Shown: positions 15,470 to 24,460 of the stretch, piece after piece
Layout: every line of letters starts with the position of its first letter
Position numbering within the stretch: position 1 is the first letter of the stretch
Assembly: GCA_023432025.1 (NCBI GenBank)
Contig: JAEYVE010000083.1
Span: 11,645-75,644, forward strand
Reading direction: 5' to 3'
DNA length: 64,000 nt
Origin: Pseudomonadota bacterium
GTDB taxonomy: Bacteria > Myxococcota_A > Polyangia > Polyangiales > Polyangiaceae
The notes under the pieces: model-generated
The model's database searches: none
What the model saw: the letters and a program-made list of their open reading frames with translations, nothing else
Told to the model about the DNA's origin: nothing
Made by a program: the position numbers and the translations under genes

Positions 15470-17440
15470 GTGAGACGAATCGGGGTGCGGGTGCTTCTGG
15501 TGGAAGACAGCCCCGCGGACGCGGAGCTCTTGTTGCACGCGCTCCGTGCGGGTGGGTTCGAGCCAGAGAGTGAGCGCGTGTTTCGCGAGGCCGACTTTCG
15601 CGCGGCGCTCTCGCGAAGACCGCTGCCCGACGTGATTCTGGCGGACTACACCATGCCCTCGTTCAGCGGGCTCGGCGCCTTGCGCATCTTGCGCGAGCTC
15701 GGCTTGGACGTGCCCTTTCTCGTGGTGACCGGCACCATCGGCGAAGAGCTCGCGGTGGAGTGTATGCGCGAGGGCGCGGCGGACTACCTCTTGAAAGATC
15801 GCCTCACGCGCCTCGGTCCGGCGGTGGGTCGCGCGCTGGAAGAACACGGCCTCCGCGAGTCGAAACGTGCCGCGGAGGAGGCGCTTCGCGAACGTCTACA
15901 GTTCGAGCAGTTCTTGACCGAGCACTCGACGCGCTTGCTGCACGCCCGCGCGGACGATCTGGACGCCGTCATGGCCGAGGCGCTCCGCACGCTCGCCGAG
16001 AGCGTCGGGTTTCATCGGGCGCACATCGTTCTGTTCGACGACGCTCGCGAAACGCTCCGCGTCTACGCCGCTTGGTCTGCGCCCGGTGTTCCGGCTCTCG
16101 CGGTAGAGCACACGTCGCTTGCACGCGCCGGTTGGCCGCTGACGCTCGTCGCCGGGGGACAGCGTGTGGTCGCGGGGCGGGAGGAAATCGAGCGAAAGGC
16201 GCCGTCTTTCGGCTTGGTCACCGATCCGGAGCTCGAGTTCGTGGTGCTATTTCCTCTGTTCATCGAGGGCGCCGTCGTCGGGGCCATCGGCTTTCAGAAG
16301 CGGCGCGGCGGCGCGCCCCTCTCGCACGGCTTGGAGGCGCGTCTCAACCTCGCCGGAGAAATGGTGGCGGGCGCGCTCGCGCGCAAGCGCGCCGAGGAAC
16401 GCCGCCAGGCGGCGTTCCAAGAGCTCGGGCGGCTGAAGCAGGCGGCCGAGAGCGAGCGCGACTACCTGCGCGAAGAGCTGCAGGTGGAGCACGGCAGCGG
16501 CATCGTGGGTTCGAGCCCCGGCATTCAACGCGTACTCGAGCTCGTGCGGGCGGTCGCCGGCACCAAAGCGACGGTGCTCGTGCGCGGCGAGTCGGGTGTG
16601 GGCAAGGAGCTCGTCGCGCGCGCCATTCACGCGCAGAGCCCGCGCGCCTCGGGGCCGCTGGTCAAGGTGAACTGCGCGTCCATTCCCAAGGAGCTGTTCG
16701 AGAGCGAGTTCTTCGGGCACGTCAAAGGCTCGTTCACCGGCGCGCACAAGAACCGGCTGGGGCGCTTCGAGCTGGCGGACGGCGGCACGCTCTTCTTGGA
16801 CGAGGTCGGAGAAATTCCGCTCGAAATGCAGGCAAAATTCCTGCGTGTTCTGCAAGAAAGCGAGTTCGAGCGCGTGGGGGACGACCGCACGCGGCGCGTG
16901 GACGTGCGCATCGTGGCGGCGACCAATCGGGACCTCGAGGCGGAGGCCCAAGCCGGAAAGTTCCGCGCGGATCTGTACTACCGGCTGGGCGTGTTCCCAG
17001 TAGAGGTGCCGCCGCTGCGCGCGCGTCGCGAGGACATCGTGCCCCTCGCCGAGCATCTCTTGGAGCTTCGCTGTCGCGAGCTGGGTCGCACCGGGCTCAG
17101 GCTGGACGAGGAGCACAAGCAGCTACTCATGCGCTACGAATGGCCGGGCAACGTGCGGGAGCTGTCGCACGTGCTCGAACGCGCGGTGATTCTGGCTCAA
17201 GGTGGGCCGCTTCGGCTCGAGGCAGCTCTGAACGTGTCCGCGCAGGTTCCTTCGGACGCTCCGGTGTCGGGCGTCATCCTGAAGGAAGACGAGCTTCGGC
17301 GCCTCGAGCGGCGGAACCTGCAAGCTGCGCTCGAAAAGGCGGAGTGGCGCATCAGCGGCCCTCAGGGAGCGGCGGAGCTGCTCGGCATTCATCCATCGAC
17401 CTTACGCGACCGGATGAAGGCGCTCGGCGTTCAGAAGTAG
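15470..17440 (+). CDS. Sigma-54-dependent activator (REC-GAF-AAA+-Fis)
   Basis: The 656-residue product has an N-terminal receiver with Asp59 (ILADYTMPSFSG) and a GAF domain (about 145-310). A coiled linker is followed by the AAA+ domain (about 345-575) with Walker A GESGVGKE (373-380), Walker B GGTLFLDEVGEIP and the sigma-54-contact loop GSFTGA (420-425), a conservative variant of GAFTGA. The C-terminal Fis-type helix-turn-helix ends in GAAELLGIHPSTLRDRMKAL. It should bind an upstream enhancer and use ATP to open sigma-54 promoters after phosphorylation. GTG 15470 is preceded by GAGGGGAG. It closes the receiver/HPt-kinase cluster headed by a consensus sigma-54 site. Confidence 0.94.
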   Translation: MRRIGVRVLLVEDSPADAELLLHALRAGGFEPESERVFREADFRAALSRRPLPDVILADYTMPSFSGLGALRILRELGLDVPFLVVTGTIGEELAVECMREGAADYLLKDRLTRLGPAVGRALEEHGLRESKRAAEEALRERLQFEQFLTEHSTRLLHARADDLDAVMAEALRTLAESVGFHRAHIVLFDDARETLRVYAAWSAPGVPALAVEHTSLARAGWPLTLVAGGQRVVAGREEIERKAPSFGLVTDPELEFVVLFPLFIEGAVVGAIGFQKRRGGAPLSHGLEARLNLAGEMVAGALARKRAEERRQAAFQELGRLKQAAESERDYLREELQVEHGSGIVGSSPGIQRVLELVRAVAGTKATVLVRGESGVGKELVARAIHAQSPRASGPLVKVNCASIPKELFESEFFGHVKGSFTGAHKNRLGRFELADGGTLFLDEVGEIPLEMQAKFLRVLQESEFERVGDDRTRRVDVRIVAATNRDLEAEAQAGKFRADLYYRLGVFPVEVPPLRARREDIVPLAEHLLELRCRELGRTGLRLDEEHKQLLMRYEWPGNVRELSHVLERAVILAQGGPLRLEAALNVSAQVPSDAPVSGVILKEDELRRLERRNLQAALEKAEWRISGPQGAAELLGIHPSTLRDRMKALGVQK

Positions 17441-17474
17441 TCGAGAGCGGGGGTGCGAGGGACGGGGGCGGCGC

Positions 17475-17499
17475 GGCTGGGTCGCGCGCGCGCCCAGCC
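17475..17499. terminator. GC-rich stem-loop after the sigma-54 activator gene
   Basis: GGCTGGG and CCCAGCC form a perfect 7-bp stem around an 11-base CG-rich loop, 35 bases after the activator stop codon. There is no T-tract. The rest of the 299-base gap to 17740 shows no gene. It ends with a strong Shine-Dalgarno (GGAGGG, 17728-17733) for the methyltransferase. Confidence 0.3.
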
Positions 17500-17739
17500 T
17501 CCCGGAGGAGACGCTGCGCAGCGTGTCGAGAGGAGGACGCGCGCGGAGAAGGGATCGGTCGGGGGGGGACGGAAGCGGAGTTCAGCTGCGGAGGCGGGAA
17601 TATTCTCGGGGAACGTCCGGTTGGGGAAACGTGCAGGTCGCGGATTTCTGCCGTGCTTCGCGGGCGATGAGCGAAGAATGAGCGGCGGCGTTGCCCTGTG
17701 GCGGTCCCCTCGGGTTAACCTTGCCTTGGAGGGAATGGA

Positions 17740-18717
17740 ATGGGAGCAAACATCGGCTCGTCGAAGTGCCCAATCTGTCGCGGAGGGACGTCCTTGTCGT
17801 TCTCTGCGCCGTGTGATTACAGAAAGCCGAACGACTCGAAGCGGTACGACGTGCACTGGTGCGCGACGTGTAATTACGGCCACGTTTGGGAGAGACCGAC
17901 GCCGACCGAGGTGCGGGAGTTTTACGCCCTCGAGTACTACACGCACGAGCACTTCTCGACGCAGGGCGGTTCGGCGAACAAGGAAACGTTTCTCGACAAG
18001 CTGCGCACGCATTTGTCGTGGCGCTTCGACGAGAGCGAGGACCTGTCGCCGAGCGAAGTGGCGCCGTGGATCGCCGGAGAGGGTCTGTCCGTGCTCGAGA
18101 TTGGCTGCGGCAACGGTACCAACTTGCGCAAGTTCTTGGACCAGGGGTTTCGCGCCGTCGGCGTGGAGCCGGATCCCCGCGCTTGCGAGGCGGTCAACGG
18201 CGCGGGCATGGTCGCGTTTCCCGGAACGGCGGAGGACCTGCCGAGCGAGGTGCGCGAGCAAAGGTTCAACGTCGTGCTCATGGCGCACGTGCTGGAGCAT
18301 TGCTTGGACGTGAACGCCGCCGTGGAGAGCGCCCAGGGCGTCTTGGACGAACAGGGACTCTTGGTGATTGAAACGCCGAACAATCAGGCGCAAGGCTTCA
18401 AGTTGTACGAGGCGAGCTGGCCGTGGTCGGACATTCCTCGGCATTTGAATTTCTTTACGCCGACGAGCCTGAAGCGCTTGCTCGAAAAGCACGGCTTCGA
18501 GGTCGTGTCCGAGAAGTACGCGGGCTACTACCGGCAGTTTACGAACTCCTGGCTCGAAACGGAGGAGCAGATCTGGCGCTCGTTCGCCGGGCGTGAGTCG
18601 TCGCGTCGGGCCATGCCGAACTTCAAGCTGCGCGCGTGGAAGCTGCTCTTGAAGACGGTGCTGTCTCCGAGCGCAGAAAAGTACGATTCGGTTCGCCTGA
18701 TCGCTCGTCGGGCCTGA
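17740..18717 (+). CDS. Class I SAM-dependent methyltransferase with Cys motif
   Basis: The 325-residue product has an N-terminal CPIC...CATC pair that could bind zinc, as in methyltransferases acting on sugar nucleotides or exported glycans. A Rossmann-fold methyltransferase domain follows, with motif I VLEIGCGNG (about residue 117), an acidic strand-2 end (VGVEPDP), VVLMAHVLEHCLD and GLLVIETPN. The family resembles Methyltransf_23. The substrate cannot be told from sequence. Initiation at ATG 17740 is supported by GGAGGG six bases upstream. It stands alone between the activator and an uncharacterised regulator-like gene. Confidence 0.86.
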   Translation: MGANIGSSKCPICRGGTSLSFSAPCDYRKPNDSKRYDVHWCATCNYGHVWERPTPTEVREFYALEYYTHEHFSTQGGSANKETFLDKLRTHLSWRFDESEDLSPSEVAPWIAGEGLSVLEIGCGNGTNLRKFLDQGFRAVGVEPDPRACEAVNGAGMVAFPGTAEDLPSEVREQRFNVVLMAHVLEHCLDVNAAVESAQGVLDEQGLLVIETPNNQAQGFKLYEASWPWSDIPRHLNFFTPTSLKRLLEKHGFEVVSEKYAGYYRQFTNSWLETEEQIWRSFAGRESSRRAMPNFKLRAWKLLLKTVLSPSAEKYDSVRLIARRA

Positions 18718-18972
18718 GCCATCGACGCGGCGGCGCGAAGTCGTTCCCCGGGACCGGCGCGCGGAGACGAATCGCCGTCGCGCGGGGTGCGCGCAGACGG
18801 TCGTCGTCGCAGGCCGAGGTGGCACTCCCTGCGACCGAGCCCCCGTCGTCCCTACAGCGGCCGAGCGAGCCAGGGGGCGAGCCGAGGTGCGGGGCGTGTC
18901 TTGCGCTTCGTTCGTGCGGATCTCAGCGCGACTTTGCGCCGCTCGAAGCACCTGAAGTTTTGTACCCTGCCG

Positions 18973-18991
18973 GGGAGGTTTCTAACCTCCC
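18973..18991. repeat. Perfect 8-bp inverted repeat upstream of the gene at 19066
   Basis: GGGAGGTT and AACCTCCC are perfect arms around TCT. The element lies about 75 bases before the ATG of a predicted DNA-binding protein, so it may be an operator or a leader hairpin. Otherwise the 348-base gap from 18718 to 19065 shows no gene. Confidence 0.35.
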
Positions 18992-19065
18992 GAAGTTACG
19001 ACGGAGAAGGCCGTGGCGTGCTTGCCAAAAGCACAGCGAGGTGCTCCCCTGGCTTGGGGCGACCC

Positions 19066-20049
19066 ATGAAATCCCAGGCTTTGATCGACGCCATCGTGCG
19101 CCAAACGACGGTCCTCATCGCGAGGCTGTCGACCGCGGAGGGGGCGCGCTCTCCGCTGGGGCACATTGCGGGCGAGGTCTTTACCGGCCTGGTGAACGAG
19201 CTCGAAAATCAGGGCGTGAGCAAGAAGGTCATCGCCGACATGTTCGGCATGGCGCTGCGCTCGTATCGACAGAAGGTGCAGCGGCTCGGCGAGTCCGCGA
19301 CCTCGCGTGGCGTCACTCTCTGGAGCGCGGTGCAAACGTACCTGGGCGCGCGGGAGTCGACCACGCGTGCGGAGCTTCTGGAGCGCTTTCAGTACGACGA
19401 AGAAGCGTCCGTGCGTGGTATTTTGAACGATCTCGTCGAGAGCGGCTTCGTGATTCGCTCGGGGCGCGGCGAGGACACGCGCTATCGTATGGCGACCGAG
19501 GAGGAGCTCCGCGATTGCGGCGCCGCGAGCGATGCCAACGCTGGAGAATCCCTCGCGGCGCTCCTCTGGTTGCACGTTTACCGTGAGGGGCCGACGACGA
19601 TTGAGCGACTCACGCAGCTGGTGTCCGTTTCCCGCGAGGCGGTGGAGGCGGCCATGGAGTCGCTCGCCGCGGGCGGGCGCGTGCGGCGCGACGGGGACGT
19701 GTACGTGACCGAAGAGGTGCTCATCCCCATCGGCGAGGCGGCGGGTTGGGAGGCCGCCATTGCGGACCACCACCGCGCGGTGTTGAACGCCATCGCGGCC
19801 AAAATCACGAGCGGCGCGCGCGTTTCGGCCAAGAGCGACGAGGTGGGCGGCACCACGCTCACCTTCGATCTGTGGCCGGGGCACCCGATGGAGCCAGAGG
19901 TGCGGCGCCTTCTAGCGACCACGCGCGGAACGATTTTGCCGCTTTGGGAGGCCCTCACCGAGTACAACAAGACGCACCAAGGCTCGGGCGCCTACCAAGT
20001 TCATTATTATTGCGGGCAGTACGTCGTTTCCGAGGAAATCATCTCATGA
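19066..20049 (+). CDS. Uncharacterised protein with predicted winged-helix segments
   Basis: The 327-residue product starts at ATG 19066 (MKSQALIDAIVRQTTVLIARLST). Residues 35-75 contain a helix-turn-helix-like stretch (NQGVSKKVIADMFGMALRSY). Two further winged-helix-like blocks follow, about 95-140 (TRAELLERFQYDEEASVRGI then FVIRSGRGEDTRY) and 165-210 (TTIERLTQLVSVSREAVEAA). The pattern suggests a DNA-binding or transcription-related protein, possibly conserved in myxobacteria, but I cannot name the family. Its last codon overlaps the ATG of the GH30-like lipoprotein gene (ATGA), so the two are probably co-expressed. A perfect inverted repeat lies upstream. Confidence 0.7.
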   Translation: MKSQALIDAIVRQTTVLIARLSTAEGARSPLGHIAGEVFTGLVNELENQGVSKKVIADMFGMALRSYRQKVQRLGESATSRGVTLWSAVQTYLGARESTTRAELLERFQYDEEASVRGILNDLVESGFVIRSGRGEDTRYRMATEEELRDCGAASDANAGESLAALLWLHVYREGPTTIERLTQLVSVSREAVEAAMESLAAGGRVRRDGDVYVTEEVLIPIGEAAGWEAAIADHHRAVLNAIAAKITSGARVSAKSDEVGGTTLTFDLWPGHPMEPEVRRLLATTRGTILPLWEALTEYNKTHQGSGAYQVHYYCGQYVVSEEIIS

Positions 20050-21713
20050 GCCCTCTCAAGGCCATTCTTTGGAGCGTCCTGTGTTCGGCCATCGTCGGTG
20101 TGGTGTCGTGCAGCCCCAGCTCTCCCCAGGTCGGCAGCCAAACCAACTGGCTGCGGTCGTGTGACGGGGCGGAGGACTGCGACGGGCTCGAGTGCCTGTG
20201 CGGCGTGTGCACGACGCGTTGCACGGACACCATGGAGTGCGAGGTGGGCGCGTGCGTTGCGGCCACGGACGAGGGAGCCGTTGCGCTTTGCGACGGCAAG
20301 CCTCTCGGGGACCGCTTGTGCCTCTCGCGTTGTGACGACGACGCGTCTTGCCCGGGTGCCTCGAGCTGCGTGGCGGGTGTGTGCTCGCCACTCGCGGAGG
20401 CAGAGGCGCGCGTGGACGTCGATCCCGAGGTGCGTCACCAAGCGCTCGTCGGCTTCGGTGCTTCGCTCGCGTTCAGCGAGGAGGCCATCGTCGGCTTCGA
20501 GGACAAGGCGGCGCTCTACGACGTCATGTTCGTCGAGTCCGGCTTCGACGTGATTCGCTTGCGCAATCGCTTCGAAGGGGACAACCCTGGCGACCTTCAG
20601 CCGGTGCTGGAAATCATCACGGAGGCCGAGCGTCGCCTGGGACGGGCGCCCACGCTTTTCATGACGTCGGGTAGCCCGCCTGCTGCGCTCAAGGCCAACG
20701 GCAATCGTTACTGCGAGAACGCCGACCCGCTCTGCACCTTGGCGCGTAACGAGGACGGAGATTTCGATTACGAGGGCTTCGGCGAGTACTGGCGAGCTTC
20801 GCTCGAGGCGTATGCCGAGCTCGGCATACGGCCGGAGTTCGTGAGTCTCCAGAACAACACGGACTGGATCCCGCCCGGCGAAAATGGACCCGAAGCGTGT
20901 CGCTTTCTGCCCGAAGAAGGCACGATGACGATGAATACGCCGGACGGCGAGGTGGACGCCGAGTTCCCTGGCTTTACCCGGGCGCTCGAGGCGGTGCGGA
21001 GCGCGACCAGCTCACTCGATGCCGACTATTCCTTTACGGCCGCGGAGGCGGGGAGCCCCATCATGGTGGCCCGCTACGTGGACCCATTGAACGAGGAAGA
21101 CTACGGCGCCATCGCCTTTCATCTCTTCGGGTTCAAAGCCAACGACGTCGCTTTGGATCAGCTGGAGCGCCTGAGGGCTCTAGGAGAGCGTGGGGGCAAG
21201 CCCGTCATTCAAAGTGAGATGGACGCCCGCGGTCTCGACGCCGCCATCCTGACTCACTACACGCTCACGGTCGCGAACGCGGCGGCCTACCTGCAGCAAG
21301 GGTTCGTCAATGCCACCCTCGATGAGGCGTCGTCCGTGCCAATCGGCGCTCTCGACGGAACCATCGTGAAGCTGCCCACGTACCACGCGCTGTCGCACTT
21401 TGCGTTGCGTACGGATCCGGGCTGGCGTCGCGTGGACGCGCTCATGGACTCGTCGGACGTGCTCTCGTCGGCTTGGCTGTCGCCGAACGAAGAGGCGCTG
21501 ACCATCGTCTTGATCAATCCGGGGGACTCGACCGTAGCGGTCGAGGTGGCGGCGCCTGCGCCGTTCGACGCGCGCTTGAACGAGGCGCGTGTGTCGCGCA
21601 CCGTGTTCGACGGCACGGAGCGTTCGGCCGAGCTGGGCACGCTGCCGAGAAACCGCGTGGTGCGGCTTCCGGGGCAGGGCATCGTGACGATCGCCATCGG
21701 CGATGCATCGTGA
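20046..21713 (+). CDS. GH30-like glycosidase lipoprotein; acid/base Glu replaced
   Basis: The 555-residue product has a signal peptide with a lipobox (GVVSC, about residues 18-22) and a Cys-rich spacer of two DxxC-type repeats common in myxobacterial lipoproteins. A glycoside hydrolase 30-like domain follows (about 120-555): FGASLAFSE, FDVIRLRNRFE, FMTSGSPPAALKANG and EFVSLQNNTDW. It ends in a small beta-sandwich. GH30 enzymes normally read QNEPD, where Glu is the acid/base; here the codons give QNNTD. The likely nucleophile Glu (VIQSEMD) is kept. Cleavage may be lost or use another residue. The 3' end carries a 26-bp tandem duplication that adds two residues. It is translationally coupled to the predicted regulator upstream. 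Confidence 0.78.
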   Translation: MSPLKAILWSVLCSAIVGVVSCSPSSPQVGSQTNWLRSCDGAEDCDGLECLCGVCTTRCTDTMECEVGACVAATDEGAVALCDGKPLGDRLCLSRCDDDASCPGASSCVAGVCSPLAEAEARVDVDPEVRHQALVGFGASLAFSEEAIVGFEDKAALYDVMFVESGFDVIRLRNRFEGDNPGDLQPVLEIITEAERRLGRAPTLFMTSGSPPAALKANGNRYCENADPLCTLARNEDGDFDYEGFGEYWRASLEAYAELGIRPEFVSLQNNTDWIPPGENGPEACRFLPEEGTMTMNTPDGEVDAEFPGFTRALEAVRSATSSLDADYSFTAAEAGSPIMVARYVDPLNEEDYGAIAFHLFGFKANDVALDQLERLRALGERGGKPVIQSEMDARGLDAAILTHYTLTVANAAAYLQQGFVNATLDEASSVPIGALDGTIVKLPTYHALSHFALRTDPGWRRVDALMDSSDVLSSAWLSPNEEALTIVLINPGDSTVAVEVAAPAPFDARLNEARVSRTVFDGTERSAELGTLPRNRVVRLPGQGIVTIAIGDAS

Positions 21714-21730
21714 CGATCGCCATCGGCGAT
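21680..21730 (+). repeat. 26-bp tandem duplication at the end of the GH30-like gene
   Basis: A 26-base unit (21680-21705) is followed directly by a second copy (21706-21730, one base short). The second copy would have encoded the original GD-stop ending; the duplication shifts the frame so the protein ends GDAS instead. The effect on the protein is minimal. Confidence 0.85.
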
Positions 21731-21757
21731 TGAGCTTGCCTCCTCGGGGACGCGCGC

Positions 21758-24460
21758 TCAGCGCTCGATGACTCGGACGCGCGTGACCGAGTCGCCGGGC
21801 GCGAGTTGGTCCCAAGGACCTTCGGCGCGCCCGACGCGCGTGTAGGCGCCGTCCAAGTGCGGGTAGCGCGCCAGCGTGACGAAAAACTGCGTCGCGGCGG
21901 CGTCACGTCCAGACGTGGCCAACGCGACGTCCCCGGCTTCGAGCGGGTCCGGTCCCTTCTCGTCGGGCAGCGGCGGATGCTTGCCGTCGCCGAAGCCGTC
22001 GCCCACCGGATCCCCGAGCTGCGCCACGAAGCCTTCCACCACGCGGTGCACGGTCGTGCCGTCGTAGTAACCGGCGCGCGCGAGCGCGCTCAGACGACGC
22101 GCGGCCTCGGGGGCGTCTGGTGCGTCGAGCACGATGCGGAGTGGCTCCGCTCCGAGATCGGTCGTGAGCTCCAGGGCGAGCGCTGGAGGCGTGCCGTCTG
22201 CCCGATCCGGCAAGAGCGACGTTCGTTCGCAGGTTCGCTTCGGATCGCCGAGCAAGCCGAGCGCGCGCGCTGCGTGTCGCCGGACCTCGTCGTGGGGACT
22301 CTGGCACAGGCGCTCGACGGCCCCCTTGTGGCTCAAGAGACCGAGCGCCCCGATGGCTTCGGCGGAGCTCGCGAGCGCCTCGAGCGAGTGCTCGAGCTCG
22401 GGGCGCTCGAACACGGCGGCGAGCGCTAGCTCGAGCTCCGGCGCGACGTCGACGTTGCCCGAAGCCGCGCGCTTGGGGTACGCGGAGAGCACGCGTGCTG
22501 CGGTCGTGAGCACGCCGGGCGACGAGTCCGCGAGCGCGCGCGCCAGGAGCGCGGCAGCTTCCGGGATTTCTGGGTGACCCGAAAGGAGGCGCAGCGCCGC
22601 CTCGCGCACGGCCGGCGTGGGGCTTTCTACGTAGCGCGTGAAGAGCTCGAGGTGGGCGTCCGCTATCTTGTTCTTGTCGAGCGCGGTGAGCACGGCGAGC
22701 GCTCCCACCGCGCCGTGCTCTGGATCGCACGCCAAGAGCGCCGCGGGGAGCGGCCCCGGCCGCTCCGCGGCCAGGAGCGCGGCGGCAGCGCAGCGGAGCC
22801 GAACCAGGCGGCGCTTTTGCCAAGCGGGCGCTTCTTCCGGCAGAGCGAGGCGAGCCAGCGCGGTGAGGGCTTCGTGTGCAAGCGTCGTGTTCGTGAGAGC
22901 GGCGAGCGCGGCGGAGAGCGGCACCATCTCACCGCGGTTCGTCTGCCAGCGCTCGGGGCGACGCACGTACTCGTCGAGGGCGCGCGTGAGCTCTTCTTGA
23001 CCGGCGCGGCCGAGGCGACCGAGCGCAAAGGCTGCCGCAGCGCGCTCCTCGGACGAAAACCCGGCGCTCGTGAGCACGCGACCGAGCGGCGCGGCGGCGG
23101 CGAAGCCGGCCGCGCCGAGCGCGCGCACCGCCAAGCTGCGCCTCGTGCTGGGCGGCTCGGTGAGACGGTTCCCTGCCACCTCCAGGAGGCGCGCTTCGAG
23201 CGCCGAGGAGAGCTTGCTGAGACGAGTGAACGCGAAAAGCAGCTCTTCGCCGTCTAGCTTTTCTGCGGCGTCGAGCAGCGCAACCAAGCTGCGGTCTTCG
23301 AGCTTGCCCTGTGCGGCGGCGAGTTGCCCGAGCCCGTAGCCGCCGTTGTCCGCGAGTGACGGAGGGCCCTGGAGCCACGCGCGCAGCACGTTTTCTGCTT
23401 CGGGTGACGCGCAGCGGCCGAGCGCCCCGGAGACGGCGCGGAGGGCCGCGCGTCGTTCGTTGTTTTGCGGCTCTGCGACGGCGGCGCTCTTCGTGACGAG
23501 CGGCGCGGAGTCGTCAGTCGTGATGAGCGGCGCTGCGCCGTCGTCAGTCGAGGTGAGCGGCGCCCACACGGCGCTCTTGGCGGAATCGCCGGGCGCGCCG
23601 CTCTTCGCGGAGTCGTTCGATGCTTTGGGTTTTGCAGGCTTCGCGGAGTCGCTCGAGACGCCGAGCTTCGCGGGGGCGTTCGAGGCGCTGGGTTTTGCAG
23701 GAGCGCTCGACGTGTCGCTCTTCGCGGAGTCGTTCGATGCTTTGGGTTTCGAAGGCTTCGCGGAGTCGCTCGAGCTGCTGGACTTTGCGGGAACGCTCGA
23801 CGCTGCTGTCTGTGTCTCGCCAGGGGCGGCGGGCGAGGTTGCGCTTTTTTCTTGGGGCGGCGCGGTCCGGCGAGGTGCGTCCGCTCCCGCGCTGGGAACC
23901 TTTTTCGCCGCGCGCGCGAGCTCAGCGTGGAGCGACGTTGCGCGCGCGACGAGCGCGGGCACGTACACGTCGGCTTTGCCTTTGCACGCCTCGCCGAGCG
24001 CGTAGGCCGCGCGCCGTACGATGTCGGGATCTTCGTCGGCGAGGAGCGCGAGCAGGCGTTCGAGCGCGGCGGGGGTGGCGATGCGCGACAGCGCGCGCGC
24101 GGCGGCACGCCGCGCGCCGGGCTCTCGGGCTTGCCCGAGAGCCGCGAGCACCGCGGCTCCGTCACGCCGTCGTTCGAGCGCTCCGAAGTCGATGGGCGCC
24201 GAAGGCGCCGCGGCAGCGCTTGCGCTGCCCGACGCGCTTCGTGGTGCGTCTCGTGGCGAGTCGCCCTTCGTCTGACAGGAGCTCAGCGCGGGAGCGACCG
24301 CCAAAAGAACGCACAGCGCCGCCTCCCCCCACTGGAGACGACGGTTTCGTGCGTGAACGCCCGCGTGCGATGCGGTGACGGCAGCGTCTGCCGGCGCGGA
24401 GAGACGGGGGGGCGTGCGCTCGGTGACGCTCGCCGGCTGGGAGGTCTTGGGGCGGGCCAT
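21758..24460 (-). CDS. Lipoprotein with HEAT repeats and C-terminal cyclophilin domain
   Basis: The 900-residue product has a signal with lipobox (ALSSC, about residues 58-62). An N-terminal HEAT-like region follows, then a Ser/Lys/Pro/Ala-rich low-complexity linker built on KPKASNDSAKS-type repeats, then about ten more HEAT-like helical repeats. The C-terminus is a cyclophilin-type peptidyl-prolyl isomerase domain (IVLDAPDAPEAARRLSALA, GYYDGTTVHRVVEGFVAQLGD, ALATSGRDAAATQFFVTL). The catalytic Arg in VHRV and the FVAQLGD strand are present. It probably helps fold or scaffold envelope proteins. ATG 24460 shares a base with the stop of the DUF218 gene upstream. Cyclophilin plus HEAT in one lipoprotein is uncommon outside this group (recalled, not searched). 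Confidence 0.85.
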   Translation of the reverse strand: MARPKTSQPASVTERTPPRLSAPADAAVTASHAGVHARNRRLQWGEAALCVLLAVAPALSSCQTKGDSPRDAPRSASGSASAAAAPSAPIDFGALERRRDGAAVLAALGQAREPGARRAAARALSRIATPAALERLLALLADEDPDIVRRAAYALGEACKGKADVYVPALVARATSLHAELARAAKKVPSAGADAPRRTAPPQEKSATSPAAPGETQTAASSVPAKSSSSSDSAKPSKPKASNDSAKSDTSSAPAKPSASNAPAKLGVSSDSAKPAKPKASNDSAKSGAPGDSAKSAVWAPLTSTDDGAAPLITTDDSAPLVTKSAAVAEPQNNERRAALRAVSGALGRCASPEAENVLRAWLQGPPSLADNGGYGLGQLAAAQGKLEDRSLVALLDAAEKLDGEELLFAFTRLSKLSSALEARLLEVAGNRLTEPPSTRRSLAVRALGAAGFAAAAPLGRVLTSAGFSSEERAAAAFALGRLGRAGQEELTRALDEYVRRPERWQTNRGEMVPLSAALAALTNTTLAHEALTALARLALPEEAPAWQKRRLVRLRCAAAALLAAERPGPLPAALLACDPEHGAVGALAVLTALDKNKIADAHLELFTRYVESPTPAVREAALRLLSGHPEIPEAAALLARALADSSPGVLTTAARVLSAYPKRAASGNVDVAPELELALAAVFERPELEHSLEALASSAEAIGALGLLSHKGAVERLCQSPHDEVRRHAARALGLLGDPKRTCERTSLLPDRADGTPPALALELTTDLGAEPLRIVLDAPDAPEAARRLSALARAGYYDGTTVHRVVEGFVAQLGDPVGDGFGDGKHPPLPDEKGPDPLEAGDVALATSGRDAAATQFFVTLARYPHLDGAYTRVGRAEGPWDQLAPGDSVTRVRVIER
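23601..23774 (-). repeat. 57-bp direct repeats in the lipoprotein linker
   Basis: Two 57-base copies (23601-23657 and 23718-23774) differ at two positions and start 117 bases apart. Both spacings are multiples of three, so copy number can change without a frameshift. They encode the KPKASNDSAKS-type linker repeats. Confidence 0.8.
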
